DNA of 64,000 bases. Source: Defluviitaleaceae bacterium (GTDB lineage Bacteria; Bacillota; Clostridia; Lachnospirales; WQUN01). Positions 8,711 to 19,541 of this stretch are shown piece by piece. Numbering within the stretch: position 1 is the stretch's first letter; every line of letters starts with the position of its first letter. The DNA is taken from positions 54,145 through 118,144 of the forward strand of contig WRDO01000005.1 of assembly GCA_009779755.1 (NCBI GenBank), written 5' to 3'. The position numbers and the translations under genes are program-made. Below the pieces are notes generated by a model. The model made no database searches. It worked only from the letters and a program-made list of their open reading frames with translations, and was not told where the DNA came from.

Positions 8711-10441
8711 TTACCTTCCTTGTGTCCTTGGATCCGTGGCTTCGCGCAAGCCGTCCCCGATGAGGTTAATCGAAATGGCTACCGTTACAAGGGAAACGGC
8801 GGGGAATGCCCAACGCCACCATTGGTCGCGCAATACGACGGAATTGTTGGAGCCGGAGAGCATATTACCCCATGTGGGGGTAGGTTCGCTAACCCCAAAA
8901 CCGATAAAGGACAAGGTCGTTTCGGTCAGCATGGACGTGGCGAGGGCAAGGGTGAGCAGTACAATGGCCGCGGAAGCCACGTTGGGCATGATATGGCTGA
9001 AGATGATTTTCGCTTGCTTTACGCCCAAAGCCTTTGCGGCGAGTACGTATTCCGCTTCCTTTGCTTGCAATATTTGTATCCGCACCAAGCGCATAAGGCC
9101 CGGCCAATTTAGCAAACCCATCACTACCATCAGGAAAACCATGCCGCCGATTTCGCCGAAGTTGTCGCGGAAGCGGAATTGCAAAATTAACGCGATGGGC
9201 AAAAAGGGGATGGAACTGACCGCTTCCTGAAAACGCATCAAAAACATATCCACCTTGCCGCCGTAATAACCCGAAAGCCCGCCAAGCAGAAGGCCGATAA
9301 TACCCTGCACCATTACAGCCACCATACCAATCAGCAACGAATACCTGCCCGCGTGCCACAAACGGGTAAATACGCAACGCCCGTGCGCATCCGTACCGAA
9401 AATAAAACCGCGCAAGCCCCAAGTACGTACACCGCCGTTTTCCAGCATAACATAGTTATGGTCGCCCGCCACCGTTACGGAAACGGCATTCCTTACGGTG
9501 GGTGCGTTGGTACGCCCGTGAACATTACTTCCCCACGAAGCCACCGAACCGTCGTTAAGCAGCACGGTGAAATGGTCGCGCCCCGCACCGATGCTTACCG
9601 CGCGGCCTTGTATTCCATCGGGGATATCCATAACAGGGTTGCCGCTTATACCCCACACCACCACGGTGCCGTCGTCCAACACGGCACCGATATGATTGTC
9701 CGCCATGGCGAAATCCGCGATCCAGCCTTGGATTTCCTCCGGCACATAACGTATTTCCCGCGTGGTGGCAAGCAAAATATAAACATATCCGTCCCCGGTG
9801 CGTACGCCCGCGGTCAGCCAATTGGCCTCCAGCTGTACCGGGTTGGCGTCCCGAGGCATCCTTCCGGTGGAAAGGCGGCCCAAATCCGCCCAGTTACCCC
9901 ATGTATGCAAACGTCCGTCCCGGGTTAGGGCCACCGAAAAACGCCGCCCGGCCACCGCCGTCACAACGTTGCCCTGTATACCCGGCGGTACGTCGTTTAA
10001 TTGGAACACAGCGTTTTGGTCGCCCCACGCATATACGTACCCGTCCTCCGTCACCGCCAAAGCGTGATAATCCCCCGCCGAAACACCGGAGATGGGGCGA
10101 TTGGGTTGTGGAGGTGAAAGCAAGGGGCGGGCATGGCTGCCTACGGTTCCCCATACGTGGATTTCGTTATCAAACGATACGCCCACACCGTAACCCGAGC
10201 CCGCGTCCAATAAACGTATGTTGCCCCTTGCGGCGCGGGGTATCCGCATCATATTCATGGAGGGGGGCTGGTTAAATTGCCCGATATCAAAATCATGCAA
10301 TTCCATCGGGAAGAAAAACGGAATAATCGTACTGGCCAACAGCATGGAGAAGAAACCCACCAAGCCGAGTATGGTTAGCTTTCTTCTGAAGAATTCCTTG
10401 ATAATGGTTTTTACGGGACTTTGTACCAATTCTTCGTTCAT
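8711..10441 (-). CDS. DppC/OppC-type ABC transporter permease with RCC1-like beta-propeller insertion in the first periplasmic loop
   Basis: TM1, then repeated RCC1-like units (ALAVTEDGYVYAWG; VALTRDGRLHTWG; GAVLDDGTVVVWG; TVLLNDGSVASWG; VMLENGGVRTWG), then FGTDAHGRCVFTRLWHAGRYSLLIGM typical of DppC permeases. Confidence 0.9.
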   Translation of the reverse strand: MNEELVQSPVKTIIKEFFRRKLTILGLVGFFSMLLASTIIPFFFPMELHDFDIGQFNQPPSMNMMRIPRAARGNIRLLDAGSGYGVGVSFDNEIHVWGTVGSHARPLLSPPQPNRPISGVSAGDYHALAVTEDGYVYAWGDQNAVFQLNDVPPGIQGNVVTAVAGRRFSVALTRDGRLHTWGNWADLGRLSTGRMPRDANPVQLEANWLTAGVRTGDGYVYILLATTREIRYVPEEIQGWIADFAMADNHIGAVLDDGTVVVWGISGNPVMDIPDGIQGRAVSIGAGRDHFTVLLNDGSVASWGSNVHGRTNAPTVRNAVSVTVAGDHNYVMLENGGVRTWGLRGFIFGTDAHGRCVFTRLWHAGRYSLLIGMVAVMVQGIIGLLLGGLSGYYGGKVDMFLMRFQEAVSSIPFLPIALILQFRFRDNFGEIGGMVFLMVVMGLLNWPGLMRLVRIQILQAKEAEYVLAAKALGVKQAKIIFSHIMPNVASAAIVLLTLALATSMLTETTLSFIGFGVSEPTPTWGNMLSGSNNSVVLRDQWWRWAFPAVSLVTVAISINLIGDGLREATDPRTQGR

Positions 10442-10460
10442 TTTTCTCCCCCCTTCCCCA

Positions 10461-11450
10461 TTAATCAAATCGGATGCGCGGATCCACCATGACGTACACG
10501 ATATCCAACGCCAGCAACCCCGTAAAAGCGATAAGCGCGTAGAAAACGTTCATGGCCATCAACACGCTGATATCCCGCAGGTTTAAGGCATTTAACATAA
10601 TCTGCCCCATCCCTTGCCAGGAAAAGGTGATTTCGATGGCCATGGAGCCGCCGAAGATGCCGATAAAAAATCCCGCCATCACGGTGATGATGGGGATCAG
10701 CGCGTTCCTGAAGGCATGGACGTAGATAACCGTTTTCTCGGCCAGCCCCTTTGCCCGAGCGGTGCGTATACAATCCATGTTTAATGCGTCGATCATGGCG
10801 GAGCGGATAAACCGTATCATTCCCGCAAGGCCCATAAATACGATAGACAGGAGGGGCAAAGCCATATAACGCAGCCTGTCCTGATACCACGCGAGGGTTC
10901 CTTCATCGGGCGGCATAATCGAAGCCATCCCGAACATGGGGAAAACGGGGAAGATAATAGCGAACAATACGATCATGATGAGGCCGAACAGGAAACCGGG
11001 AATGCTTAACCCGATCATCGACCCCACCAACGCCGTATTGTCAAATAACCTGCCCCGTCTAAGAGCACTGTACACGCCCACGGGTATGGTGATAGCGAAG
11101 ACGAGGAACATACTAAAGACGTTCATCGTTATCGTGTTGGCCATAGGGGAGCGTACGTGATCCAAAACCGATTGCCGCGTCTCCATGGAGATACCGAAAT
11201 CACCCCGCGCCATTGAGGCGACCCAATAGAAATATTGGACGAAGTGATTCCGATCCAGCCCCATGGTTTCGATGATTTCGTTTTTCATCAGTCGAAGCTG
11301 TTCGGGGCTAAGCCCCGATTGCATTTCCAGGGGTAAATAAAGCTCTATCGGGTCCCCCGGCATCGTGCGGAACAGCATGAAGATAAAAAACGAAACCAAA
11401 AATAAAACCAAAGCAATATAAAACAAACGTCGGATTACATATTTAACCAC
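10461..11450 (-). CDS. DppB/OppB-type ABC transporter permease
   Basis: MVKYVIRRLFYIALVLFLVSFFIFMLFRTMPGDP and C-terminal permease motif. Confidence 0.95.
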   Translation of the reverse strand: MVKYVIRRLFYIALVLFLVSFFIFMLFRTMPGDPIELYLPLEMQSGLSPEQLRLMKNEIIETMGLDRNHFVQYFYWVASMARGDFGISMETRQSVLDHVRSPMANTITMNVFSMFLVFAITIPVGVYSALRRGRLFDNTALVGSMIGLSIPGFLFGLIMIVLFAIIFPVFPMFGMASIMPPDEGTLAWYQDRLRYMALPLLSIVFMGLAGMIRFIRSAMIDALNMDCIRTARAKGLAEKTVIYVHAFRNALIPIITVMAGFFIGIFGGSMAIEITFSWQGMGQIMLNALNLRDISVLMAMNVFYALIAFTGLLALDIVYVMVDPRIRFD

Positions 11451-13530
11451 GGATATACGACCGCTGGATCGCCTCGGGGAAGGTCCACAAGCCCGTATTA
11501 AACCATCCGCCCAGCCAAGTGGGGATAAAATCGTGGTGGAGGGACATGGACATGGGGATCGTGTAGGCTTCGTAATTCAAATGCACCATAAAGTCGATAA
11601 ACGCGTCCACAAAAGCGGAATGCCCTTCCGGGGTGGTGATGTCCAACACGCGGAAGCGGTCAGCCAATTCACGGGTTACGGGATTGTCCACCTGCCCCCA
11701 ATTGCTTTGGGGTATCCATTCCAAGGAGAAAAGGAGCCACGGTGCCCATATGGTCGCCATCCCCACAGTCAATTGGTACATATGAAAACGTTCTTCTTCC
11801 CTGTAACCACCCTGCATTATCGCCGCCCAACGTTGGCTGCGCTCTTCCACAAGACGCATTCCGGCATAAGCCATATTTTCCGGTAATTGGAGGTTAAGCG
11901 TGTCACGCCCGACGCTTGGGTCGGGCGTGACCACCCAACGGATTTCCAAGGGCATAAGCTCCCCGTCTACCCATTTGTGGCGGATATGGTTTTCATTGCC
12001 CGGGCCGATGAAGGGTTCACCCGTGGCGGTATAATTCCAACCGCCCGATTCCAACAGCTCGATTGCGCGGGAGATGTTTAGGCCATAGATAACCAGCCGG
12101 TCGCGCAGACCCCGTTCCATGGCTTCCTGATACCACCACCACGCGGCTCCGTAAGGGCCGTGGGGAACGGTGGCGAACCCGCGGTTGACGATTTCGTTCC
12201 AGGCGTAGCGATCGATCAGGTACGACATGGCTTGGCGCACTTCCCTGAATTGGGTGGGGCCGAAGTCCGTATGGAACTGTATCAGGCTTTGACCGTGCTG
12301 GGGATAATTGAAAAAGGTGTGGCTCGGATTGTCTATGTTGATCAGTGTGGCAAAGGCGTTTTGCAAGTTTTCGCCGCCGGCCATCGCCACGTTCATGTGT
12401 ACCTCCCCGGCGGCCAGTGCGTCCACGATAAGGGGGACAGGGACAAAACGCCATATAATCCGTTCGATGCGGGGTTTAAAGCCGTCCCACGTACCGGGGA
12501 AATAAGGGTTGACCACCAAGGTAAGCACGCTGTTACCCACGTCAACGCTTTCGAACATATAGGGACCCGAAAAAACGGTGGGCCTGTACCGTTGCCCGTC
12601 GCCGCCGATGATGATCCGTTCCCCGACGGCGTCCAGCGCGTATTCGCCGGTTTCCTCGTCGATTTGGTACTCGAAGGTGCCGCCGTTTACGGCAAGGTTT
12701 AGAGCCTCAAAGGTGAGGGGAATCCTTCCCGGGCCGGTGAGGAACACGCCGTTGCCGTCGTCATGGGCTTCCACGCCGTAGGCATGGAGCGCGGTAGGAC
12801 CGACCCCCATAAACATGGCGGCTTCCCATACGTTGGGCAGGTGCTCCGCGTCAATGGTAAGAGAAAATTCCGAATCGCTGTAAATACGGACGCCCGATAA
12901 GATTCCGGATTCGCCGTTGATCCATGACCCGCGGCCCGTCACTTCCAGCCAGTCCCCTGCGGAGGGCACCAACGCCGCCCACTGGGGGCTGGTAACAAAC
13001 GCAATGCTGCCTGCGTAATGATGGGCTGTAATAACGCTTCCGTCGGAGAAACGGTTATCCGTATAAATCATAAACCGGTATGTCCTGGAGCCGTCCGGGT
13101 TGTCGGTAACCACGGGCCAAGCCCCGTCCTTCATGACGATGGGGTTGGGGAAGACATCGTTAAAATGATTGCGTGACATAGTGCTTAACCCGGAGAGTGA
13201 GCTTCCGAACATAAGCAACCGGGCGTGGTTGTTGGTGGTGGGGTTCGTCCACCCCGCCAGCATGTTGGCGTCGGGGCGGATGGGGGCCACCATCACCACG
13301 TAGCCGGTAGCTTCCCCATCGGGGATGTTTGACAGGATGTACTCACGCGACCCCGGCGGTACAGGGGGTGGGGTGGGCGCGGGGGTGGGTGCCGCGGTGG
13401 GGGTGGGGTTCGTTATACCGGGCCTTGCCGGTTGTTCCCCGTCGCTTTGATTCCCATTGCCGCCCCGGTTACACGCCGAAAGCGTTAATAATAACGCCGA
13501 CAGCAACGATAAAAACAATAATTTCTTCAT
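11443..13530 (-). CDS. ABC transporter substrate-binding protein, family 5 (peptide type), lipoprotein
   Basis: Lipobox LLTLSAC; SBP_bac_5-like features (REVRQAMSYLIDRYAWNEIV; AIELLESGGWNY). Confidence 0.92.
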   Translation of the reverse strand: MKKLLFLSLLSALLLTLSACNRGGNGNQSDGEQPARPGITNPTPTAAPTPAPTPPPVPPGSREYILSNIPDGEATGYVVMVAPIRPDANMLAGWTNPTTNNHARLLMFGSSLSGLSTMSRNHFNDVFPNPIVMKDGAWPVVTDNPDGSRTYRFMIYTDNRFSDGSVITAHHYAGSIAFVTSPQWAALVPSAGDWLEVTGRGSWINGESGILSGVRIYSDSEFSLTIDAEHLPNVWEAAMFMGVGPTALHAYGVEAHDDGNGVFLTGPGRIPLTFEALNLAVNGGTFEYQIDEETGEYALDAVGERIIIGGDGQRYRPTVFSGPYMFESVDVGNSVLTLVVNPYFPGTWDGFKPRIERIIWRFVPVPLIVDALAAGEVHMNVAMAGGENLQNAFATLINIDNPSHTFFNYPQHGQSLIQFHTDFGPTQFREVRQAMSYLIDRYAWNEIVNRGFATVPHGPYGAAWWWYQEAMERGLRDRLVIYGLNISRAIELLESGGWNYTATGEPFIGPGNENHIRHKWVDGELMPLEIRWVVTPDPSVGRDTLNLQLPENMAYAGMRLVEERSQRWAAIMQGGYREEERFHMYQLTVGMATIWAPWLLFSLEWIPQSNWGQVDNPVTRELADRFRVLDITTPEGHSAFVDAFIDFMVHLNYEAYTIPMSMSLHHDFIPTWLGGWFNTGLWTFPEAIQRSYIRG

Positions 13531-13676
13531 GTTCTCCTCCTTAACATTTCCAATGGAATGATGAATGGTTTATGGATGATATAACCCCGACCGACTCCCG
13601 ACCATGACAAAATCGGGCATACGGCGTTGCATACGGTGTGCCGACTTTTGTCAGGGCGGTTGTCCGCACAAAAAAA

Positions 13677-13702
13677 CCCGGATCCTTTGATCCGGGCGTT
13701 TT
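13677..13702. terminator. Rho-independent terminator-like hairpin
   Basis: CCCGGATC-cttt-GATCCGGG followed by cgtttt, A-run on the other side. Confidence 0.75.
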
Positions 13703-13825
13703 AAACAATAGATATATCAGGCACTCATCTTTTTAATAAAACCGTTACAACTCCTACAGTCCCCGCTGCGATAAACGCCGTCGCCAACCCAAAGCCATGT
13801 TTTAACCAACCCATGGCAAAGGGAC

Positions 13826-14839
13826 TTACCCCCGGCCCAAGTCCCCGTCGACCGCGCCCAATTGGTTGTTCGCTTTGGTGAACGCGATGATTTCATCCAC
13901 ATAACCGAACGCCACGGCAGTGTAGGTATCCGCCGCGCCGTAGTAGATGGCAAGGCGCCCGGTTGACGCGTCGCACAGCGTAGCGCAGGGGAATGCCACA
14001 TTCGGCACGAAGCCCACGGTTTCGTAGGGTACTTCCGGCGTAAGGATGTAATACTTGGAACGGTACAATACTTTCGAGGGGTTTTCCAAATCCAGTAACG
14101 CGCTGCCCATGCTGTATACATAACCGTTGCACGTCAGCACCACGCCGTGGTAAATCATCAGCCAACCTTCGTCGGTTTCGATGGGGATGGGGCCCGCGCC
14201 GATTTTCAGGCTTTCCCAGCCGCCGCCGGTGCGCATGACGAGGCGGTGCTTACCCCAATAGGTGAAGTCGGGGCTTTCGGAGAGGTAGATATCGCCGAAG
14301 GGTGTGTGCCCGTTATCCGACGGGCGGCTTAGCAGCAGGTATTTTCCGTTGACTTTGCGCGGGAAAAGTACGCCGTTGCGGTTAAAGGGAAGGAACGCGT
14401 TTTCGTGCCGCGTGAAGGTCTTGAAATCCTTCGTCGAACCCAGTCCGATGGTGGGGAAGCCGTTCATGCTTGTACACCACATGATGTAGTAGGTACCGTC
14501 CATTTCCATCAGGCGGGGGTCGTAGCAATAACCCGGCTGGAAGGGTTTGCCGTCTTCGTCCACCCATTTGATGTCCTCGTCTTCCAATTCCCAATTGATG
14601 GCGTCCTTGCTTTTGCCGAAATGGATGCGCATGGAAATGTCCTTATGGTCGGCGCGGAAAATCCCCACGAATTCGTCCCCGTAGGGAATGACCGCCGAAT
14701 TAAACACGCGCGCGATCTTGGGGTTGGTGTTGATGCCGATGACGGGATTGCCCGAATACCGCCATAATAATTCTTTACAAGAGGCGGGCTTATCCTCCCA
14801 TGGGATATTCGGGAGGGGACTGCCGACGATTTTGGCCAT
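13826..14839 (-). CDS. Glycoside hydrolase family 130 protein (mannooligosaccharide phosphorylase-like)
   Basis: DUF377/GH130 features: NPVIGINTNPKIARVFNSAVIPYGDEFVGIFRADHKD, YDPRLMEMDGTYYIMW, LMIYHGV, YYGAADTYTAVA. Confidence 0.88.
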   Translation of the reverse strand: MAKIVGSPLPNIPWEDKPASCKELLWRYSGNPVIGINTNPKIARVFNSAVIPYGDEFVGIFRADHKDISMRIHFGKSKDAINWELEDEDIKWVDEDGKPFQPGYCYDPRLMEMDGTYYIMWCTSMNGFPTIGLGSTKDFKTFTRHENAFLPFNRNGVLFPRKVNGKYLLLSRPSDNGHTPFGDIYLSESPDFTYWGKHRLVMRTGGGWESLKIGAGPIPIETDEGWLMIYHGVVLTCNGYVYSMGSALLDLENPSKVLYRSKYYILTPEVPYETVGFVPNVAFPCATLCDASTGRLAIYYGAADTYTAVAFGYVDEIIAFTKANNQLGAVDGDLGRG

Positions 14840-14854
14840 GATACGCTCCTTTAA

Positions 14855-15961
<1,107 letters not shown>

Positions 15962-15982
15962 GGACCCGTAATTTAAGTTATA

Positions 15983-16026
15983 GGGGGTTGTCTTGCTTTT
16001 ATCAATAAAGCAAGACAACCCCTTAT
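15983..16026 (+). terminator. Rho-independent terminator downstream of gap
   Basis: ggggttgtcttgcttt...aaagcaagacaacccc then ttatttat. Confidence 0.85.
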
Positions 16027-16169
16027 TTATATGTGCATTAACAAGCCGCATAAATATATAAACGATTTTACAAACATTTTACATAGAATATACCTTTTTA
16101 TGCTGTTACATATTTATCCCCGTTGATAGAATCCTGAGCGTAGCCAAAAAACGCTGAGGAGAATGATCC

Positions 16170-17024
16170 ATGAAAAAAATGCTTGTACTTATTTCCCTGC
16201 CGGTTATTTTATTGCTTGCTTTGGCGGCTTGCGGGGGCGGGGGTTCATCCGACGACGGTTTCGACACGGGTCGGGTCATTGCGGTATTTACCCGCGAGGA
16301 TGGCAGCGGCACCCGTGACGCATTCGTGAGCATCACCGGTGTAGGCGATAACATGTATGCGGAAGCGGTTGTGGAAAATTCGACGGCGGGCATACGGACG
16401 AACGTAGTCAACAATCCCTACGCCATCGGTTATGTTTCCGTCGGATCGTTGAATGATACCGTTAAAGCGCTCAGCGTCAACGGCGTTTTCCCTTCGGACG
16501 AAAACATACGAAACGGTACATACGGGCTACGGCGACCGTTCACCATCGTATACAACGCGGATACCGCGGGCCATGAATTGGCGCAGGATTTTATTGCCTT
16601 TATGCTTTCCGCCGAAGGGCAGGACGTAGCGGCAACCGGTTGGACGAGGATAAACGTAAACGCCCCCGCGTACACCACCCGCGGGCTTACGGGTACGCTC
16701 AGGGTCGGCGGTTCTACCTCTGTTGAGCCTTTGATGCAAAGGATGAAGGAAGCATACGAGGCGCATAACCCCGGCGTTACCATCGAGATTTCCGGCGGGG
16801 GTTCCGGCACCGGCATCAACGAAGCCACAAGCGGCGTAATCGACATCGGCATGTCGAGCCGTGCCTTAAGGGATACGGAAAAAGCCGCCCTAACGGACCT
16901 TGATATCGCGCTGGACGGTGTTGCCGTAATCGTCAACCCGGATAACCCCTTGACCGACATAACCCTTGACCAAATAAAAGCGATTTTTACGGGCGATGTT
17001 ACCCGCTGGAGCGGGTTAAACTAA
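16170..17024 (+). CDS. pstS: Phosphate-binding PstS-like lipoprotein with circularly permuted domain order
   Basis: Lipobox LLALAACGGG; TREDGSGTRDAF half precedes GGSTSVEPLMQ...SGGGSGTGINEATSG...GMSSRALRDTE half; followed by pstCAB. Confidence 0.92.
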   Translation: MKKMLVLISLPVILLLALAACGGGGSSDDGFDTGRVIAVFTREDGSGTRDAFVSITGVGDNMYAEAVVENSTAGIRTNVVNNPYAIGYVSVGSLNDTVKALSVNGVFPSDENIRNGTYGLRRPFTIVYNADTAGHELAQDFIAFMLSAEGQDVAATGWTRINVNAPAYTTRGLTGTLRVGGSTSVEPLMQRMKEAYEAHNPGVTIEISGGGSGTGINEATSGVIDIGMSSRALRDTEKAALTDLDIALDGVAVIVNPDNPLTDITLDQIKAIFTGDVTRWSGLN

Positions 17025-17025
17025 A

Positions 17026-17925
17026 ATGTTTATTAAAACCCTTATATCAAAAGAACACTTCATGCGCGGCATCTTTTTTACGGCGGCGTTGGTTTCCATT
17101 TTCGCCGTGGCGTTGATATGCGTTTTCCTGTTCGCGCAGGGGATACCCGCGATAGGCCGCATCGGTATCATGGACTTTTTGTTGGGGCAACGCTGGGCGC
17201 CCACCGCCGCCGAACCGGCCTTCGGTATATTGCCCATGATACTCGGCAGCCTGTACGTAACGGCGGGGGCGATTATACTGGGGGTACCCATCGGGATCTT
17301 CACGGCCGTTTTTATGGCGCGGATGTGCCCGAACCGATTGTATCGTCTTATAAAACCCGCCATCAATTTGATGGCGGGGATCCCGTCGGTTATTTACGGC
17401 TTTTTCGGTATGGTGGTGTTGGTCCCCGTCATCTTCGATGTTTTCGGCAGGCGGTTCGGTATGATGAGCGGTCAGACCATGCTTGCCGCTTCCATACTGC
17501 TTGGCATTATGATACTCCCCACCGTTATCAGCATCGCCGAAACCAACATCCGCGCCGTACCGCAGGAGTTGTACGAAGGCGCGGTCGCGCTTGGGGCAAG
17601 CCACGAACGGGCGGTTTTTAAAGTCGTGCTCCCCGCTGCACGTTCGGGGGTTATGGCCGCCGTGGTATTGGGGGTCGGGCGTGCCATTGGGGAAACGATG
17701 GCGGTACGGATGGTGGCGGGCAACCAAGCCGTACTCAGGATGCCCCATGAGTTTTTCAAGGGTGTACGTACATTGACGACCAATATCATTATGGAAATGG
17801 GTTATGTGGAACACGGAAGCATCCACTTCGGCGCGTTGATTGCGACCGGGGTTGTGTTGTTTGTATTTATCCTGATTATCAACACGCTTTTTTCCATTTT
17901 AAATGCGAGGGGTGGAATAAAATGA
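17026..17925 (+). CDS. pstC: Phosphate ABC transporter permease PstC
   Basis: PstC-type permease (GIPSVIYGFFGMVVLVP; EAAVALGASHERAVFKVVLPAARSGV context). Confidence 0.95.
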   Translation: MFIKTLISKEHFMRGIFFTAALVSIFAVALICVFLFAQGIPAIGRIGIMDFLLGQRWAPTAAEPAFGILPMILGSLYVTAGAIILGVPIGIFTAVFMARMCPNRLYRLIKPAINLMAGIPSVIYGFFGMVVLVPVIFDVFGRRFGMMSGQTMLAASILLGIMILPTVISIAETNIRAVPQELYEGAVALGASHERAVFKVVLPAARSGVMAAVVLGVGRAIGETMAVRMVAGNQAVLRMPHEFFKGVRTLTTNIIMEMGYVEHGSIHFGALIATGVVLFVFILIINTLFSILNARGGIK

Positions 17926-18764
17926 TTGTATTTATACGACGCAGGAAAGTCGCCGATTGGCTGCGTTTTATATTGGTGTGGGGTTCCGCTTTTATAACGG
18001 TAGCCTTGTTGTTGTGTTTGATGGGTTTTATTTTAATCAGGGGTATACCCCATATAAAACCTTCGCTTTTCGCGTTCACTTATACCGTGGAGAATCAATC
18101 CCTTTTCCCGGCATTGGTAACGACATTGATCATGGTAGGGCTTACGTTAGCCATCGCGGTACCCTTCGGAATATTTACGGCCATTTATTTGGTGGAATAC
18201 GCGCGGCGCGGCAGCCGATCGGTACGCGTCATACGTATGACGACGGAAACGCTGGCGGGTATACCGTCCATTGTATACGGCCTGTTCGGATACATATTCT
18301 TCGCCACATGGCTGGGTTGGGGTAAGTCCCTGTTGGCGGGCTGCTTTACCCTCGCCATCATGATTCTCCCCGTTATCATGCGTACGACCGAGGAAAGCCT
18401 AAAATCCATCCCCGACAGCTACCGTGAAGGCTCCTTCAGCTTGGGCGCGGGGAAGCTGCGAACCGTATGGCGCGTTACCCTGCCTTCGGCCGCGCCGGGG
18501 ATATTCGCCGGGATTATCCTTGCGGTGGGGCGGATCGTCGGCGAAACGGCGGCTTTGATGTTCACCATCGGCAGCGTCATCCAAATGCCGCAAAATCTGT
18601 TTTCCCAAGGGAGGACGTTGGCCTTGCATGTTTATCAATTATCAACGACGGGGCTGTATACCGAGCAGGCATATGCCACCGCCGTAGTATTGTTGATCGT
18701 CGTATTGGGGATCAACTACCTGTCGGCATCGGTCGAGCGTCGGTTCCTGCGGAGGTTGGGGTAA
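17922..18764 (+). CDS. pstA: Phosphate ABC transporter permease PstA
   Basis: LAGIPSIVYGLFGYIFFATWLGWGKSLLAG; TLPSAAPGIFAGIILAVGRIVGETAALMFT. Confidence 0.96.
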   Translation: MIVFIRRRKVADWLRFILVWGSAFITVALLLCLMGFILIRGIPHIKPSLFAFTYTVENQSLFPALVTTLIMVGLTLAIAVPFGIFTAIYLVEYARRGSRSVRVIRMTTETLAGIPSIVYGLFGYIFFATWLGWGKSLLAGCFTLAIMILPVIMRTTEESLKSIPDSYREGSFSLGAGKLRTVWRVTLPSAAPGIFAGIILAVGRIVGETAALMFTIGSVIQMPQNLFSQGRTLALHVYQLSTTGLYTEQAYATAVVLLIVVLGINYLSASVERRFLRRLG

Positions 18765-18768
18765 TTAA

Positions 18769-19518
18769 ATGATTAAATATTCGTTAAACAATGTAAACCT
18801 GTGGTACCATGACTTCCAAGCGTTAACCGACGTCAATTTGCAAATCGGCGTCAAGGAAGTCACCGCGTTTATCGGGCCGTCGGGTTGCGGAAAATCCACA
18901 CTGATTAAAAGCCTCAACCGCATGAACGATTTAATTGAAGGATGCCGTATCACGGGCGAATTTCTGCTGGACGGTGAGGATGTTTACGGAAACATGGATG
19001 TAAACAAGCTGCGCAAACGGGTGGGAATGGTTTTCCAAAAGCCCAATCCGTTCCCCATGAGTGTTTATGATAACGTCGCCTTCGGCCCCCGAACCCACGG
19101 GATTAAGAACAAGGCTCAATTGGATGGGATCGTGGAAAAATCACTCAAGGATGCGGCCATTTGGGACGAATGTCGGGACAGATTGAGGAAATCCGCGCTG
19201 TCCCTTTCCGGCGGCCAGCAACAACGCTTATGCATCGCACGGGCATTGGCGGTGGAGCCGGAGGTGCTTCTGATGGACGAACCCACATCGGCCCTCGACC
19301 CCATATCCACGGGTAAAATCGAGGACTTGGTCAACGAATTGAAAAAGGATTATACGATTGTCATTGTAACCCACAACATGCAACAAGCGACACGGATATC
19401 CGACAAAACCGCTTTTTTCCTTTTGGGTGAAATCGTCGAATGTAACGGCACGCAAGAAATATTTTCGAATCCGAAGGACATACGGACAGAGAATTACATA
19501 ACCGGGCGTTTCGGTTAA
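18769..19518 (+). CDS. pstB: Phosphate ABC transporter ATP-binding protein PstB
   Basis: [58 protein letters not shown]. Confidence 0.98.
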   Translation: MIKYSLNNVNLWYHDFQALTDVNLQIGVKEVTAFIGPSGCGKSTLIKSLNRMNDLIEGCRITGEFLLDGEDVYGNMDVNKLRKRVGMVFQKPNPFPMSVYDNVAFGPRTHGIKNKAQLDGIVEKSLKDAAIWDECRDRLRKSALSLSGGQQQRLCIARALAVEPEVLLMDEPTSALDPISTGKIEDLVNELKKDYTIVIVTHNMQQATRISDKTAFFLLGEIVECNGTQEIFSNPKDIRTENYITGRFG

Positions 19519-19541
19519 CGTAAACGGAAAGGGGTTTGTTT

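Noticed and set aside
8736-9928. Plus-strand ORFs of 124-191 aa over the permease gene
   Set aside because: Antisense to a permease with strong family motifs; no independent protein features.
12160-12702. 180-aa plus-strand ORF
   Set aside because: Antisense to the substrate-binding protein gene; low-complexity translation.
17047-17826. 259-aa minus-strand ORF over pstC
   Set aside because: Antisense shadow rich in H/R/Q; pstC on the plus strand is unmistakable.
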